In this document: positions 1 through 9,266 of the stretch, in pieces
How positions within the stretch are numbered: the stretch's first letter is position 1
Layout of the letters: each line of letters starts with the position of its first letter
NCBI GenBank assembly: GCA_964350265.1
Contig: CAYGJZ010000005.1
Span: 1-64,000 of the forward strand
DNA: 64,000 bases
Direction: 5' to 3'
From: BQJD01 sp964350265
GTDB lineage: Bacteria; Pseudomonadota; Gammaproteobacteria; Arenicellales; CAJQKF01
Translations under genes and position numbers: made by a program
Notes under the pieces: model-generated
The model's database searches: none
The model's input: the letters and a program-made list of their open reading frames with translations, nothing else
Told to the model about the DNA's origin: nothing

Positions 1-54
1 AGCCCCGGATTGTGGCTCCGGTGGTCGTGGGTTCAAATCCCATCGCTCACCCCA
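1..54 (+). tRNA. tRNA-His (GTG), 5' truncated by window edge
   Basis: The 3' two-thirds of a tRNA is present: an anticodon arm with loop TTGTGGC (anticodon GTG), a T arm with the GTTCAAATC loop and a genome-encoded CCA end. The acceptor 5' strand and D arm lie upstream of the window. The similarity to E. coli tRNA-His in the anticodon and T arms supports the identity. Confidence 0.85.
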
Positions 55-142
55 CCTTTTCCACACCGTCCGTCGGTTCGCCGACGAACGCCGCGAGTAG
101 TCGCGGGACAATGCGCTCGATGCGCGTCGCATGGATGAATTG

Positions 143-218
<76 letters not shown>

Positions 219-240
219 CTTCTCCTTGGGGTTGACTGCG

Positions 241-325
<85 letters not shown>

Positions 326-399
326 CACCGCCAAGCGCGAGCCACATCCCCGTCGCCTTCGCGCGGCACCCGTTTACTGTCGATGTCAGGGGCATATTG

Positions 400-1701
400 A
401 TGCAGGTTTCTTTGGAGAGCACCGGCGCCATCGGGCGCAAGATGACGGTGACCATTCCCGCCGAACGCATGGAAGAGGACGTGGTCAAGCGCCTGTCCAG
501 CATGGGCCGGAACATCCGCCTGCCGGGTTTTCGCCCGGGCAAGGCGCCGCGCAAGCTGATCGAGTCCAAGTACGGCGGCCAGGTGGTGATGGAAGTTGCC
601 GAGCAGCTGATCAACGAGAGCTACCGCAATGCCCTCGGCGAAGAGAAGGTCATCCCGGCCGGCTCGCCGAAGATCGAGGCGAAGACCATCGAGCGCGGCA
701 AGGACCTGGAATTCGTCGCCGAGTTCGAGGTGTTCCCGGAAATCACCCGTGTCGACCTTTCCGGGGAGTCCATCGAGCGGCCGGTATGCGAGGTGGCCGA
801 GGCCGACATCGACCGCACCGTCGATTCGCTGCGCAAGCGCGCGGTGGAGTGGGATCCGACCGAGGATGCCGCCGCCGCCGGTGACCGCCTGAAGATCGAC
901 TTCGTCGGCACCATCGACGGCGAGCCCTTCGAGGGCGGCAGCGCCGAGGGCCACGAGTTCGAACTCGGCCAGGGCGCCATGCTGCCGGAGTTCGAGGCAG
1001 CCCTCGAGGGCGCCCGCGCCGGCGACACCCCCACCGCCACGGTGAACTTTCCCGAGGACTACCACGGCCAGGCCGTGGCCGGGAAGACGGCCTCCTTCGC
1101 CATTACCGTGCAGGAAGTTTCCCACCCGCGGCTGCCGGAGGTGAACGAAACCTTCATCCAGGGGCTGGGCGTGGAAGAGGGTACCGACGAGGCGCTGCGC
1201 GCCGAGGTGCGCAAGAACCTTGAGCGCGAGCTGAAGGACCGCATCCGCGCCAACGTGAAGAACCAGGTGATGGAGAAGCTGCTGGCGCTGAATCCCATCG
1301 AGGTGCCGGCGCAACTGGCCGACGAAGAGGCCGACCGGGTGATCCAGTCGACCAAGGCGCGGCTGGCCCAGCAGGGCGTTGCCGACTTCCCGGTGGAGCG
1401 CGAAACGGTGATGCCCGAAGCCCGTCGCCGGGTGGCCCTCGGCCTGGTGGTGCACGAGGTGGTGCGCGCCAACGAGATCAAGACCGACGACGCCACCGTG
1501 CGCGAGCGGGTCGAGGAAATGGCGGCCAGCTACGAGCGCCCCGAGGAGTTCGTGCAGTGGCACTATGCCGACCGTTCGCGGCTGGCCAACATCGAGGCCA
1601 TGGTGCTCGAGGACCAGGTGGTGGAATTTCTGCTCGAGTCGGCCAGCGTGACCGACAAGACGGTGACCTTCGAAGAGTTCGTCAACGCCACCGGCGCCTG
1701 A
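400..1701 (+). CDS. tig: Trigger factor, ribosome-associated peptidyl-prolyl isomerase
   Basis: A 433-residue protein, the usual length for trigger factor, which binds near the ribosome exit tunnel and chaperones nascent chains. The ribosome-docking signature GFRPGK is at residues 43-48. A central FKBP-type PPIase domain (about residues 160-245, with the DFVGTIDGEPFEGG segment) and a C-terminal chaperone domain (VNETFIQGLGV onward) follow. The frame stays open upstream into the tRNA-Leu gene. The ATG at 400 is chosen because the protein then begins MQVSLES as family members do. It stands directly upstream of clpP and clpX, the usual gammaproteobacterial order, joining folding and proteolysis functions. 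Confidence 0.97.
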   Translation: MQVSLESTGAIGRKMTVTIPAERMEEDVVKRLSSMGRNIRLPGFRPGKAPRKLIESKYGGQVVMEVAEQLINESYRNALGEEKVIPAGSPKIEAKTIERGKDLEFVAEFEVFPEITRVDLSGESIERPVCEVAEADIDRTVDSLRKRAVEWDPTEDAAAAGDRLKIDFVGTIDGEPFEGGSAEGHEFELGQGAMLPEFEAALEGARAGDTPTATVNFPEDYHGQAVAGKTASFAITVQEVSHPRLPEVNETFIQGLGVEEGTDEALRAEVRKNLERELKDRIRANVKNQVMEKLLALNPIEVPAQLADEEADRVIQSTKARLAQQGVADFPVERETVMPEARRRVALGLVVHEVVRANEIKTDDATVRERVEEMAASYERPEEFVQWHYADRSRLANIEAMVLEDQVVEFLLESASVTDKTVTFEEFVNATGA

Positions 1702-1724
1702 CCCCAACCGAACCGGGAACGACC

Positions 1725-2360
1725 ATGAATGCAAGCAACGAATCGTCCGGGATGACGCCGGCGCAGAACCTGGGCCTGGTGCCCATGGTGATCGAGACCA
1801 CCGGCCGCGGCGAGCGTGCCTACGACATCTACTCGCGCATGCTCAAGGAGCGGGTCATCTTCCTGGTCGGCCAGGTGGAGGACCACATGGCCAACCTGAT
1901 CGTGGCGCAGCTCCTGTTCCTGGAGTCGGAGAATCCGGACAAGGACATCCACCTGTACGTGAACAGCCCCGGCGGCGTGGTCAACGCGGGCCTGGCCATC
2001 TACGACACCATGCAGTTCGTGCGGCCCGACGTCAGCACGGTGTGCATCGGCCAGGCGGCCAGCATGGGCGCGGTCATCCTCGCCGGCGGTGCCGCCGGCA
2101 AGCGCCACGCGCTGCCCAACTCGCGCGTCATGGTGCACCAGCCCTGGGGCGGTTTCCAGGGCCAGGCCACCGACATCGACATCCACGCGCGGGAGATCCT
2201 CATGCTGCGCGAGCGGCTGAACGGCATCCTCTCCCACCATACCGGGAAGGACGTGGAGACCATCGGCCGCGACACCGAGCGCGACCGCTTCATGAGCGCC
2301 GAGGACTCGGTGGCCTACGGGCTGATCGACTCGGTGATCACCAACCGTCCGAAGAGCTGA
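1725..2360 (+). CDS. clpP: ATP-dependent Clp protease proteolytic subunit
   Basis: A 211-residue serine protease that forms the tetradecameric barrel degrading substrates fed in by ClpX or ClpA. The catalytic triad is visible: Ser113 in GQAASMGAVIL, His138 in MVHQPWGG and Asp187 in DTERDRF. About 15 N-terminal residues precede the conserved LVPMVIETTGRGERAYDIYSR segment and probably form the propeptide region. It starts 23 nt after the tig stop, so co-transcription with tig is possible. A hairpin after its stop (see 2405) separates it from clpX. Confidence 0.97.
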   Translation: MNASNESSGMTPAQNLGLVPMVIETTGRGERAYDIYSRMLKERVIFLVGQVEDHMANLIVAQLLFLESENPDKDIHLYVNSPGGVVNAGLAIYDTMQFVRPDVSTVCIGQAASMGAVILAGGAAGKRHALPNSRVMVHQPWGGFQGQATDIDIHAREILMLRERLNGILSHHTGKDVETIGRDTERDRFMSAEDSVAYGLIDSVITNRPKS

Positions 2361-2404
2361 CCGTCCGCGCCCCTGGCGGGCGCGGGAATTCCCCCGGAAT
2401 CGGT

Positions 2405-2445
2405 GCCGCCGAGCCTTGTCGGCGGCCCGTCTACTTGCTTTTTGC
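2405..2445 (+). terminator. Hairpin followed by T-rich tract after clpP
   Basis: A perfect 8-bp stem GCCGCCGA/TCGGCGGC (2405-2412 with 2419-2426, 6-nt loop) is followed within about 12 nt by a CTTGCTTTTTG stretch. Another GC hairpin (CGCGCCC/GGGCGCG, 2366-2384) stands just after the clpP stop. Together they may terminate or attenuate clpP transcription. The T run is displaced from the stem, so intrinsic termination is uncertain. The rest of the 199-nt clpP-clpX interval probably holds a clpX promoter, but no convincing -35/-10 pair is visible. Confidence 0.45.
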
Positions 2446-2559
2446 CGGGAAAATCTGCATCTTTAGGGTGTCCATTCGCTGCCTGCCGAAGGCTCGCCAC
2501 GACACCCCGCGGCAGCGGTTCGCGGACCTTGACGTCCACCGAAGTACCTGAAGAACGAT

Positions 2560-3834
2560 ATGGCCGACGACACCAACGACCGAAAGGGCGACAAGCTCCT
2601 CTACTGTTCCTTTTGCGGCAAGAGCCAGCACGAGGTGCGCAAGCTCATTGCCGGTCCTTCCGTGTTCATCTGCGACGAGTGCGTGGAGCTGTGCAACGAG
2701 ATCATCCGCGAGGAGGCGGCCGAGGCCACCGAGTCGCAGAAGAAGGAAGCCGGTTACCCGACCCCGCGTGAAATCTGCCAGCGCCTGGACGAGTACGTGA
2801 TCGGCCAGGACGAGGCGAAGAAGATCCTCTCGGTCGCCGTGTACAACCACTACAAGCGCATCGACAACGAGGATACCGCCGGCGACGTCGATATCTCCAA
2901 GAGCAACATCCTCATGATCGGGCCCACCGGCTCGGGCAAGACGCTGCTCGCCGAGACCCTGGCCCGGCAGCTCAACGTGCCGTTCACCATTGCCGACGCC
3001 ACCACGTTGACCGAGGCCGGCTACGTCGGCGAAGACGTCGAGAACATCATCCAGAAGCTGCTGCAAAAGTGCGACTACGAAGTCGAGAAGGCGCAGATGG
3101 GCATTGTCTACATCGACGAGATCGACAAGATCTCGCGCAAGTCGGACAACCCGTCCATCACCCGCGACGTGTCCGGTGAAGGCGTGCAGCAGGCCCTGCT
3201 CAAGCTGATCGAGGGCACCGTGGCCTCGGTGCCGCCGCAGGGCGGTCGCAAGCATCCGCAGCAGGAATTCCTGCAGGTGGACACGCGCAACGTGCTGTTC
3301 ATCTGCGGCGGCGCATTCGCCGGCCTGGAGAAGGTCATCGAGGCGCGTACCGAGAAGTCGGGCATCGGCTTCGGTGCCGACATCAAGAGCAAGGACACGG
3401 CCAGCCGCGCCGAGAAGCTGCTTTCCGATCTCGAGCCGGAAGACCTGATCAAGTTCGGACTGATTCCCGAGTTCGTCGGCCGCCTTCCGGTGGTGGCCAC
3501 GTTGCGCGAACTCGACGAGTCGGCACTGATCTCCATTCTCACCGAGCCGCGCAATGCACTGGTCAAGCAGTACCAGAAGCTGTTCGAGCTCGAGGGGGTC
3601 TCGCTGGAGATTCGCCAGGATGCGCTGGGCGCCATTGCCAAGAAGGCCATGGAGCGAAAGACCGGCGCTCGCGGACTGCGCTCCATTCTCGAGAACGCCC
3701 TGCTCGATACCATGTACGAACTGCCGTCGATGAAGAACGTGAAGATGGTCAGCGTCGATGCCAGTGTCATCGAGGACGGCTCGCGTCCGCTGTACGTCTT
3801 CGAGGAAGACCAGAAGAGCGGCACCGGCGACTGA
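2560..3834 (+). CDS. clpX: ATP-dependent Clp protease ATP-binding subunit ClpX
   Basis: A 424-residue AAA+ unfoldase that recognises tagged substrates and feeds them to ClpP. The N-terminal zinc-binding domain has Cys16, Cys19, Cys38 and Cys41 (CSFC and CDEC pairs). Walker A GPTGSGKT is at residues 121-128, followed by Walker B (IVYIDEIDKI). The ClpP-docking IGF loop is present in EKSGIGFGAD, as is the GYVGEDVE pore loop. Length and all motifs match an intact ClpX. It follows clpP after a 199-nt gap and precedes lon. Confidence 0.98.
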   Translation: MADDTNDRKGDKLLYCSFCGKSQHEVRKLIAGPSVFICDECVELCNEIIREEAAEATESQKKEAGYPTPREICQRLDEYVIGQDEAKKILSVAVYNHYKRIDNEDTAGDVDISKSNILMIGPTGSGKTLLAETLARQLNVPFTIADATTLTEAGYVGEDVENIIQKLLQKCDYEVEKAQMGIVYIDEIDKISRKSDNPSITRDVSGEGVQQALLKLIEGTVASVPPQGGRKHPQQEFLQVDTRNVLFICGGAFAGLEKVIEARTEKSGIGFGADIKSKDTASRAEKLLSDLEPEDLIKFGLIPEFVGRLPVVATLRELDESALISILTEPRNALVKQYQKLFELEGVSLEIRQDALGAIAKKAMERKTGARGLRSILENALLDTMYELPSMKNVKMVSVDASVIEDGSRPLYVFEEDQKSGTGD

Positions 3835-3852
3835 CCGGCCTGACCCGGTGAT

Positions 3853-3968
3853 GCGCGCCGGCGGCATGCCGGTGCGGCCATCATCCGCATCCCTCCTGTT
3901 GCTGCCCTGAAGCGGGGAAATTCCCGTCCCCCGGTCCTGTTGAATTCCGCCCGCATTGTCGTCATATT
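3853..3968 (+). promoter_or_regulatory. clpX-lon intergenic signals: hairpin and candidate lon promoter
   Basis: The 241-nt gap holds a 9-bp hairpin (CGCGCCGGC/GCCGGTGCG, 3854-3876, one G-U pair) without a T run. Downstream is a candidate sigma-70-like pair, TTGAAT (3940-3945) and CATATT (3963-3968), with 17-nt spacing. The TTGAA core could also belong to a heat-shock sigma-32 promoter, since lon is heat-inducible in E. coli, but the -10 does not match the CCCCAT consensus well. This is an inference from base motifs only. Confidence 0.35.
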
Positions 3969-4075
3969 AGGCCAACGACCGCCGACCGGGGGAACGATGC
4001 ACGCGGCGCCAATCGCAGCCGTCGCCCCACCGGCCACCTCACCCGGGTGCGCCCCGGCAGAACTGGAGCAGTAGA

Positions 4076-6481
4076 TTGTCCGTGATCGAAGAAACCCGCT
4101 TCCCGATGTTGCCCCTGCGCGACGTCGTCATCTTCCCGCACATGGTGATTCCGTTGTTCGTCGGGCGGAAGAAGTCCATCCAGGCGCTGGAAGAGGCGAT
4201 GGATGCGGGCAAGAACATCTTCCTGGCCGCCCAGAAGGACGCCTCGGACGATGATCCGGGCCCGGAGCAGATCTACGAGACCGGCACCGTTGCCAACATC
4301 CTGCAGCTGCTGAAGCTGCCTGACGGCACCGTCAAGGTGCTGGTGGAGGGCATCCGGCGCGCTTCCATCGTGCGCTACGTCGATACCGACGCCTGCTTCG
4401 TGGTCGACACCGTGCCGCTGAAGGACCGCGACGTCAGCGAACGCGAGGCCGAGGTGCTGCAGCGTACCGTGCTGTCGGAATTCGAGCAGTACGTGAAGCT
4501 GAACTCGAAGATCCCGCCGGAGATCCTGACTTCGCTCAACGGCATCGAGGATCTCGGTCGGCTGGCCGACACCATCGCCGCCCACCTGTCGCTGCGCAAC
4601 GAGGACAAGCAGTCCATCCTCGAACTGGGCAGCGTGCGCGAGCGGCTCGAGCACATCCTCGGCGTGATGGAATCGGAGATCGACCTGCTGCAGGTGGAGA
4701 AGCGCATTCGCGGCCGGGTCAAGAAGCAGATGGAGAAGAGCCAGCGCGAGTACTATCTCAACGAGCAGATGAAGGCCATCCAGAAGGAACTGGGCGACCT
4801 CGACGATGCCCCCAACGAGCTCGAGGAGCTGGCCGAGAAGATCAAGGATTCCGGCATGCCCAAGGAGGCCCGTGACAAGGCCGAGGGCGAGCTGAAGAAG
4901 CTGAAGATGATGTCGCCGATGTCGGCCGAGGCCACCGTCGTGCGCAACTACATCGACTGGCTGGTGTCGGTGCCGTGGAAGAAGCGCACCCGGGTGTCCA
5001 AGGACATCGCCCGCGCCGAGAAGATCCTCGACACCGATCACTATGGCCTGGAGAAGGTCAAGGAGCGCATCGTCGAGTTCCTCGCGGTGCAGCAGCGCAT
5101 TCGCAAGATCAAGGGTCCGATCCTGTGCCTGGTGGGACCGCCGGGCGTGGGCAAGACTTCCCTCGGCGAATCCATTGCGCGTGCCACCAACCGCAAGTTC
5201 ATCCGCATGTCCCTGGGCGGCGTGCGTGACGAGGCCGAGATTCGTGGCCATCGTCGCACCTACATCGGCTCGATGCCCGGCAAGATCATCCAGAACATGT
5301 CGAAGATCAAGTCGCGCAACCCGCTGTTCATGCTCGACGAGGTGGACAAGATGTCCATGGACTTCCGCGGCGATCCGTCCTCGGCGCTGCTCGAGGTGCT
5401 CGACCCGGAGCAGAACCATGCCTTCGGCGATCACTACCTGGAAGTGGACTACGACCTGTCCGAGGTCATGTTCATCGCCACCGCGAACACGCTGAACATT
5501 CCCACGCCGTTGCTCGACCGCATGGAGGTGATCCGCATCTCCGGCTACACCGAGGACGAGAAGATCAACATCGCCACGCGCTACCTGGTGCCCAAGCAGA
5601 TCCGCAACAACGGGCTGAAGAGCGAGGAGATCAGCATCGGCAAGGCGGTGCTCTACGACGTGGTGCGTCACTACACCCGCGAAGCCGGTGTGCGTGGCCT
5701 GGAGCGCGAGATCTCCAAGATCTGCCGCAAGGTGGCCCGGGAGCTGCTGCTCGACGAAGGCAAGGAGAAGGTGTCGGTCAGCCGTCGCAACCTGGAGAAG
5801 TATCTTGGCGTGCGCCAGTTCCGCTTCGGTCGCGCCGAGGAGATGAACCGGGTCGGCCAGGTCACCGGCCTGGCATGGACCGAGGTGGGTGGCGACCTGC
5901 TGACCATCGAGGTCGTCACCATCGATGGCAAGGGCAAGCAGATCTACACCGGCAAGCTCGGCGACGTGATGCAGGAATCCATCCAGACCGCGGTCAGCGT
6001 GATCCGCAGCCGTGCCCGCAACTACGGCATTGCGCCGGGGTTCTACCAGGACCGGGACATCCACGTGCACGTGCCCGAGGGGGCCACGCCGAAGGACGGC
6101 CCGAGCGCGGGTACCGCGATGTGCACGGCGCTGCTCTCGGCCCTGACCAAGGTGCCGGCCCGTGCCGACGTGGCGATGACCGGCGAGATCACCCTGCGTG
6201 GCGAGGTGCTGCCCATCGGCGGGCTGAAGGAAAAACTGCTTGCCGCCCACCGTGGCGGCATCAAGACGGTGATCTTCCCGCGTGAGAACGAGAAGGACCT
6301 CGCGGAGATTCCGGACAACGTCAAGGAAGGCCTGGAACTCAAGCCCGTTCAATGGATTGACGAGGTTTTCGAGATTGCACTGGAACACGTGCCGACGGCC
6401 GGCGCCGACGATGCGAAGGAGGCCGGCGAGGCTTCCGGCGTGTCCGACAACGTCAATAACGACAGCGTGCGGGCGCATTGA
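4076..6481 (+). CDS. lon: ATP-dependent protease Lon (LonA)
   Basis: An 801-residue LonA protease that degrades misfolded and short-lived regulatory proteins. The order is the N-terminal LON substrate domain (FPMLPLRDVVIFPHMVIPL), a coiled-coil region (about 190-260), the AAA+ domain with Walker A GPPGVGKTS and Walker B LFMLDEVDKM, and the protease domain with catalytic Ser677 (PKDGPSAG) and Lys720 (GGLKEK), 43 residues apart as in E. coli. The start is the TTG at 4076, with GGAG seven nt upstream; a GTG two codons later is less well placed. The C-terminal tail of about 30 residues is acidic and variable. Confidence 0.97.
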   Translation: MSVIEETRFPMLPLRDVVIFPHMVIPLFVGRKKSIQALEEAMDAGKNIFLAAQKDASDDDPGPEQIYETGTVANILQLLKLPDGTVKVLVEGIRRASIVRYVDTDACFVVDTVPLKDRDVSEREAEVLQRTVLSEFEQYVKLNSKIPPEILTSLNGIEDLGRLADTIAAHLSLRNEDKQSILELGSVRERLEHILGVMESEIDLLQVEKRIRGRVKKQMEKSQREYYLNEQMKAIQKELGDLDDAPNELEELAEKIKDSGMPKEARDKAEGELKKLKMMSPMSAEATVVRNYIDWLVSVPWKKRTRVSKDIARAEKILDTDHYGLEKVKERIVEFLAVQQRIRKIKGPILCLVGPPGVGKTSLGESIARATNRKFIRMSLGGVRDEAEIRGHRRTYIGSMPGKIIQNMSKIKSRNPLFMLDEVDKMSMDFRGDPSSALLEVLDPEQNHAFGDHYLEVDYDLSEVMFIATANTLNIPTPLLDRMEVIRISGYTEDEKINIATRYLVPKQIRNNGLKSEEISIGKAVLYDVVRHYTREAGVRGLEREISKICRKVARELLLDEGKEKVSVSRRNLEKYLGVRQFRFGRAEEMNRVGQVTGLAWTEVGGDLLTIEVVTIDGKGKQIYTGKLGDVMQESIQTAVSVIRSRARNYGIAPGFYQDRDIHVHVPEGATPKDGPSAGTAMCTALLSALTKVPARADVAMTGEITLRGEVLPIGGLKEKLLAAHRGGIKTVIFPRENEKDLAEIPDNVKEGLELKPVQWIDEVFEIALEHVPTAGADDAKEAGEASGVSDNVNNDSVRAH

Positions 6482-6506
6482 GCGCCACCACGTTCCCTGG
6501 CGAACT

Positions 6507-6530
6507 CCCGCTGCACGGACGTGCAACGGG
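6507..6530 (+). terminator. Hairpin after lon
   Basis: A ten-pair stem with one mismatch, CCCGCTGCAC/GTGCAACGGG, closes on a GGAC loop 25 nt after the lon stop. It is followed by GGTTTACC, a weak T tract. It stands directly before the hupB promoter and probably limits read-through from lon. Confidence 0.45.
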
Positions 6531-6538
6531 GGTTTACC

Positions 6539-6568
6539 TTGACATCAATTTTCACCGCTTGGTATAAC
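6539..6568 (+). promoter_or_regulatory. Sigma-70 promoter of hupB
   Basis: A perfect -35 TTGACA (6539-6544), an 18-nt spacer and a near-perfect -10 TATAAC (6563-6568). This is the clearest sigma-70 promoter in the window. It leaves a leader of about 130 nt before the hupB GTG, as expected for a highly expressed nucleoid protein. Confidence 0.75.
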
Positions 6569-6706
6569 CCAAGCCGTTTTAAAGGACTCGAAAGATCGTC
6601 TGCGACCATCCGGGTTGCCCGCCACGAACCTGTGTACCCGGCGAGCATTCCAGGATGGCTTTCTCGATCCGGACCGACAACAAACCGATATTTTCAGGAG
6701 AGAATC

Positions 6707-6979
6707 GTGAATAAATCCGAACTGGTTGACGCACTGGCCACGTCTGCGAAATTGTCCAAGACCGACGCCGCCGAGGTTCTCGACGAACTCGTGGGCATCA
6801 TCACTGGCACCCTGCAGTCGGGCGACAGTGTCTCCATCAGTGGTTTCGGGACATTCTCGATCTCGAACCGTGCTGCCCGTACCGGGCGCAATCCGCAGAC
6901 CGGCGCCACCATCGATATCCCCGCTGCTCGGGTACCGAAATTCAAGGCTGGCAAAGCCCTGAAGGATGCCGTAAACTAG
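6707..6979 (+). CDS. hupB: DNA-binding protein HU-beta
   Basis: A 90-residue histone-like protein that bends DNA and compacts the nucleoid as a dimer. It begins MNKSELVDALA and carries the arm signature GFGTFSISNRAARTGRNPQTG, then ends KFKAGKALKDAVN, matching HU along its whole length. The start is a GTG preceded by a strong AGGAGAG ribosome site. The frame is open further upstream, but the promoter at 6539 and the ribosome site fix this start. It sits between lon and ppiD, the conserved order, and is followed closely by tRNA-Val and tRNA-Asp. Confidence 0.97.
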   Translation: MNKSELVDALATSAKLSKTDAAEVLDELVGIITGTLQSGDSVSISGFGTFSISNRAARTGRNPQTGATIDIPAARVPKFKAGKALKDAVN

Positions 6980-6989
6980 CGCGCCCCCC

Positions 6990-7065
6990 GGGTGCTTAGC
7001 TCAGCTGGGAGAGCATCGCCCTTACAAGGCGAGGGTCGCAGGTTCAAGTCCTGCAGCACCCACCA
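6990..7065 (+). tRNA. tRNA-Val (TAC)
   Basis: A 76-nt cloverleaf. The acceptor GGGTGCT pairs with AGCACCC, the anticodon loop CTTACAA gives TAC, the T loop is TTCAAGT and CCA is encoded. It begins only 10 nt after the hupB stop, so it could be carried on the hupB transcript. Confidence 0.95.
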
Positions 7066-7096
7066 CCGAAGCCAGGTTTACGTCGAAGCCTGAAAC

Positions 7097-7173
7097 GGAG
7101 CGGTAGTTCAGTTGGTTAGAATACCGGCCTGTCACGCCGGGGGTCGCGGGTTCGAGTCCCGTCCGCTCCGCCA
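7097..7173 (+). tRNA. tRNA-Asp (GTC)
   Basis: A 77-nt cloverleaf. The acceptor GGAGCGG pairs with CCGCTCC, the anticodon loop CTGTCAC gives GTC, the T loop is TTCGAGT, and the discriminator G is followed by an encoded CCA. The Val-Asp tRNA pair between hupB and ppiD is 31 nt apart. Confidence 0.95.
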
Positions 7174-7280
7174 CTTGCTCTTGTCCCCCTCGATTCTCCG
7201 CACGTCGCCAGGCCGGCGCGCGGCGGGATCGGGGGCAGCCGGCCCCGCTGCCCCGCGACCTTTCCTGATGGAATGCCCCG

Positions 7281-9212
7281 ATGCTGACGAAGATTAGAGA
7301 AAAGGCCACCGGCATTCTCGCGTGGGTCATCGTGATCATCATCTCCATTCCCTTCGCCCTGTGGGGAGTGAACTCCTACTTCGAAGGCGGTGGCGAAGCG
7401 GTGGTGGCCACCGTGGAAGGTGTCGACATTGACCTGAACACCTTCCAGGGCGCCGTTGCCGAGCAACGCCGGGTGGTGACCCAGTTGATGCAGCAGAACC
7501 CCGGTTCGGACTACTTCGAGTCCCCGGCCTTTCGTCGCCAGGTGCTCGAAGGCCTGATCCAGAACACCGCCGAGACGGCCTGGGCCGACCGGAGCGGCTA
7601 CCGGGTCAGCGACGAAACCCTCGGACGCTGGATTCGCCAGCTTCCCTACTTCCAGAGCGATGGCCGCTTCGACGCCGAGCGCTACCAGGCGCTGGTGGCC
7701 AACGCCGGCATGAGCGTGGCGCGCTTCGAGCAGCAGCAGCGCCAGGAACTCATCTCCGACCAGATTCGCAGTGCCTTCACCGAGTCCGCCTTCGTCGCCG
7801 ACGCCGAGGTGGATCGTGCCCTGGTGCTGCTGGAGCAGTCTCGAAGCGCGGACTACGCGGTGCTGTCGGCCAACGATCCGTCGGTTTCCGTGGATGTCAG
7901 CGAGCAGGACATCACCGAGTGGTACGAGTCCCGTCGCGACGACTACTTCGTGCCCGAGCAGATGCGGGTCAACTACCTGGTGCTGTCGGTGGACGACATC
8001 GCCGCCGGCATCGAGATCAGCGAGGAAGAGGCGCGTCGTTACTACGAGAGCAATCCGGGCCGCTTCGGGCGGCCGGAGCAGCGCAGTGTCAGCCATATCC
8101 TGCTGTCGCTGCCGGCCGATGCCGACGACGATGCCGAGGCTGCCGCGCGAACCCGAGCCGCCGAGCTGGCCGAGCGTGCCCGCGGCGGCGAGGACTTCGC
8201 CGAGCTGGCGCGGACGCATTCCGACGACAGCGGATCGGCGGCCAGTGGTGGCGACCTCGGGGTGCTGACCCGTGGCGCCATGGTCAAGCCCTTCGAGGAT
8301 GCCGCCAATGCCCTCGCCGCGGTAGGCGATGTCAGCGATCCGGTGCGCAGCCGCTTCGGCTTTCACGTGATCAAGCTGACCGCCCTGCGCGAGGCGGACA
8401 CCGCACCCTTTGACAGCGTACGCGCCGAGATCGAGGCCGAGCTTCGACAACGGCAGGCCGAGGGCCAGTACCTGGAAGGCGTGGAGAGCTTTGCCACGCT
8501 GGTCTACGAGCAGCCGGAAAATCTGCAGGCGGCCGCGGATGAGTTGCAGCTCGACATCCAGTCCAGCGACTGGTTCAGCCGCGATGCCGGCGATGGCATT
8601 GCCGCTGACGAGCGGTTTCGCAACATTGCCTTCTCCGAGGACGTCCGTGTCGACGACCTCAACAGCGACGCCTTCGAGCTGGACAACCAGCGAACCGCCG
8701 CGGTGCACCGCCTCGAGGTGCGCGAACGCCGGCCGAAGACCCTCGACGAGGTGCGCGAGGAGATCCGCCAGACGCTGGTGGCCAACCGCCGTGCCGACGC
8801 GGTGCGCGAACGGGGAGAGTCCCTGCTGCAGGCGATCAACGACGGCGCCTCCTTCGAACAGGTGGTCGCCGACAACAACCTGGTGGCGGCCTCCTTCTCC
8901 GGTACCCGCTCCGATGCGCTGGATGCCGAGTCCCGCGCCCTCGTGCCGGTGCTGTTCGAGCTCGGCTGGAATCCGGGCGAGGCGGTCAACGGCGGCTTTT
9001 CCACTTCCTCGGGCGATTACCTGCTCTACCGCCTGACCGAGGTGGTGGACGGGGATCCGGCCAGCGTCGACGAGGAACGTCGCGAGGCGGTGCGCAACCT
9101 GCTGCGTGCGCGGGCGGCGGAAGGCCTGTACCGCGATTTCCAGCAGGCGCTGCGCGAAGACGTGGAGGTGGAGATCCATCCCGGCCAGCTCGGCGAAGAC
9201 CCGGCGGGCTAG
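7281..9212 (+). CDS. ppiD: Periplasmic folding chaperone PpiD (SurA-N / parvulin PPIase)
   Basis: A 643-residue protein anchored in the inner membrane by one N-terminal segment (about residues 12-34, GILAWVIVIIISIPFALWGV). It has a large periplasmic part: a SurA-like N-terminal chaperone region and a parvulin PpiC domain (about residues 265-365, RSVSHILLSL through GDVSDPVRSRFGFHVIKL). PpiD works at the exit of the Sec translocon. The length matches E. coli PpiD (623). It is the last gene of the clpP-clpX-lon-hupB-ppiD order and converges with fabI. Confidence 0.93.
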   Translation: MLTKIREKATGILAWVIVIIISIPFALWGVNSYFEGGGEAVVATVEGVDIDLNTFQGAVAEQRRVVTQLMQQNPGSDYFESPAFRRQVLEGLIQNTAETAWADRSGYRVSDETLGRWIRQLPYFQSDGRFDAERYQALVANAGMSVARFEQQQRQELISDQIRSAFTESAFVADAEVDRALVLLEQSRSADYAVLSANDPSVSVDVSEQDITEWYESRRDDYFVPEQMRVNYLVLSVDDIAAGIEISEEEARRYYESNPGRFGRPEQRSVSHILLSLPADADDDAEAAARTRAAELAERARGGEDFAELARTHSDDSGSAASGGDLGVLTRGAMVKPFEDAANALAAVGDVSDPVRSRFGFHVIKLTALREADTAPFDSVRAEIEAELRQRQAEGQYLEGVESFATLVYEQPENLQAAADELQLDIQSSDWFSRDAGDGIAADERFRNIAFSEDVRVDDLNSDAFELDNQRTAAVHRLEVRERRPKTLDEVREEIRQTLVANRRADAVRERGESLLQAINDGASFEQVVADNNLVAASFSGTRSDALDAESRALVPVLFELGWNPGEAVNGGFSTSSGDYLLYRLTEVVDGDPASVDEERREAVRNLLRARAAEGLYRDFQQALREDVEVEIHPGQLGEDPAG

Positions 9213-9266
9213 CGGAACGATCCGACAGTTCCCCGACCGAAACCCATCCGGCCGTGGCGAGGCCCG

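Noticed and set aside
7116..9179. A minus-strand open frame of about 690 codons over tRNA-Asp and ppiD
   Set aside because: It crosses a tRNA gene and lies opposite ppiD; no family pattern is visible.
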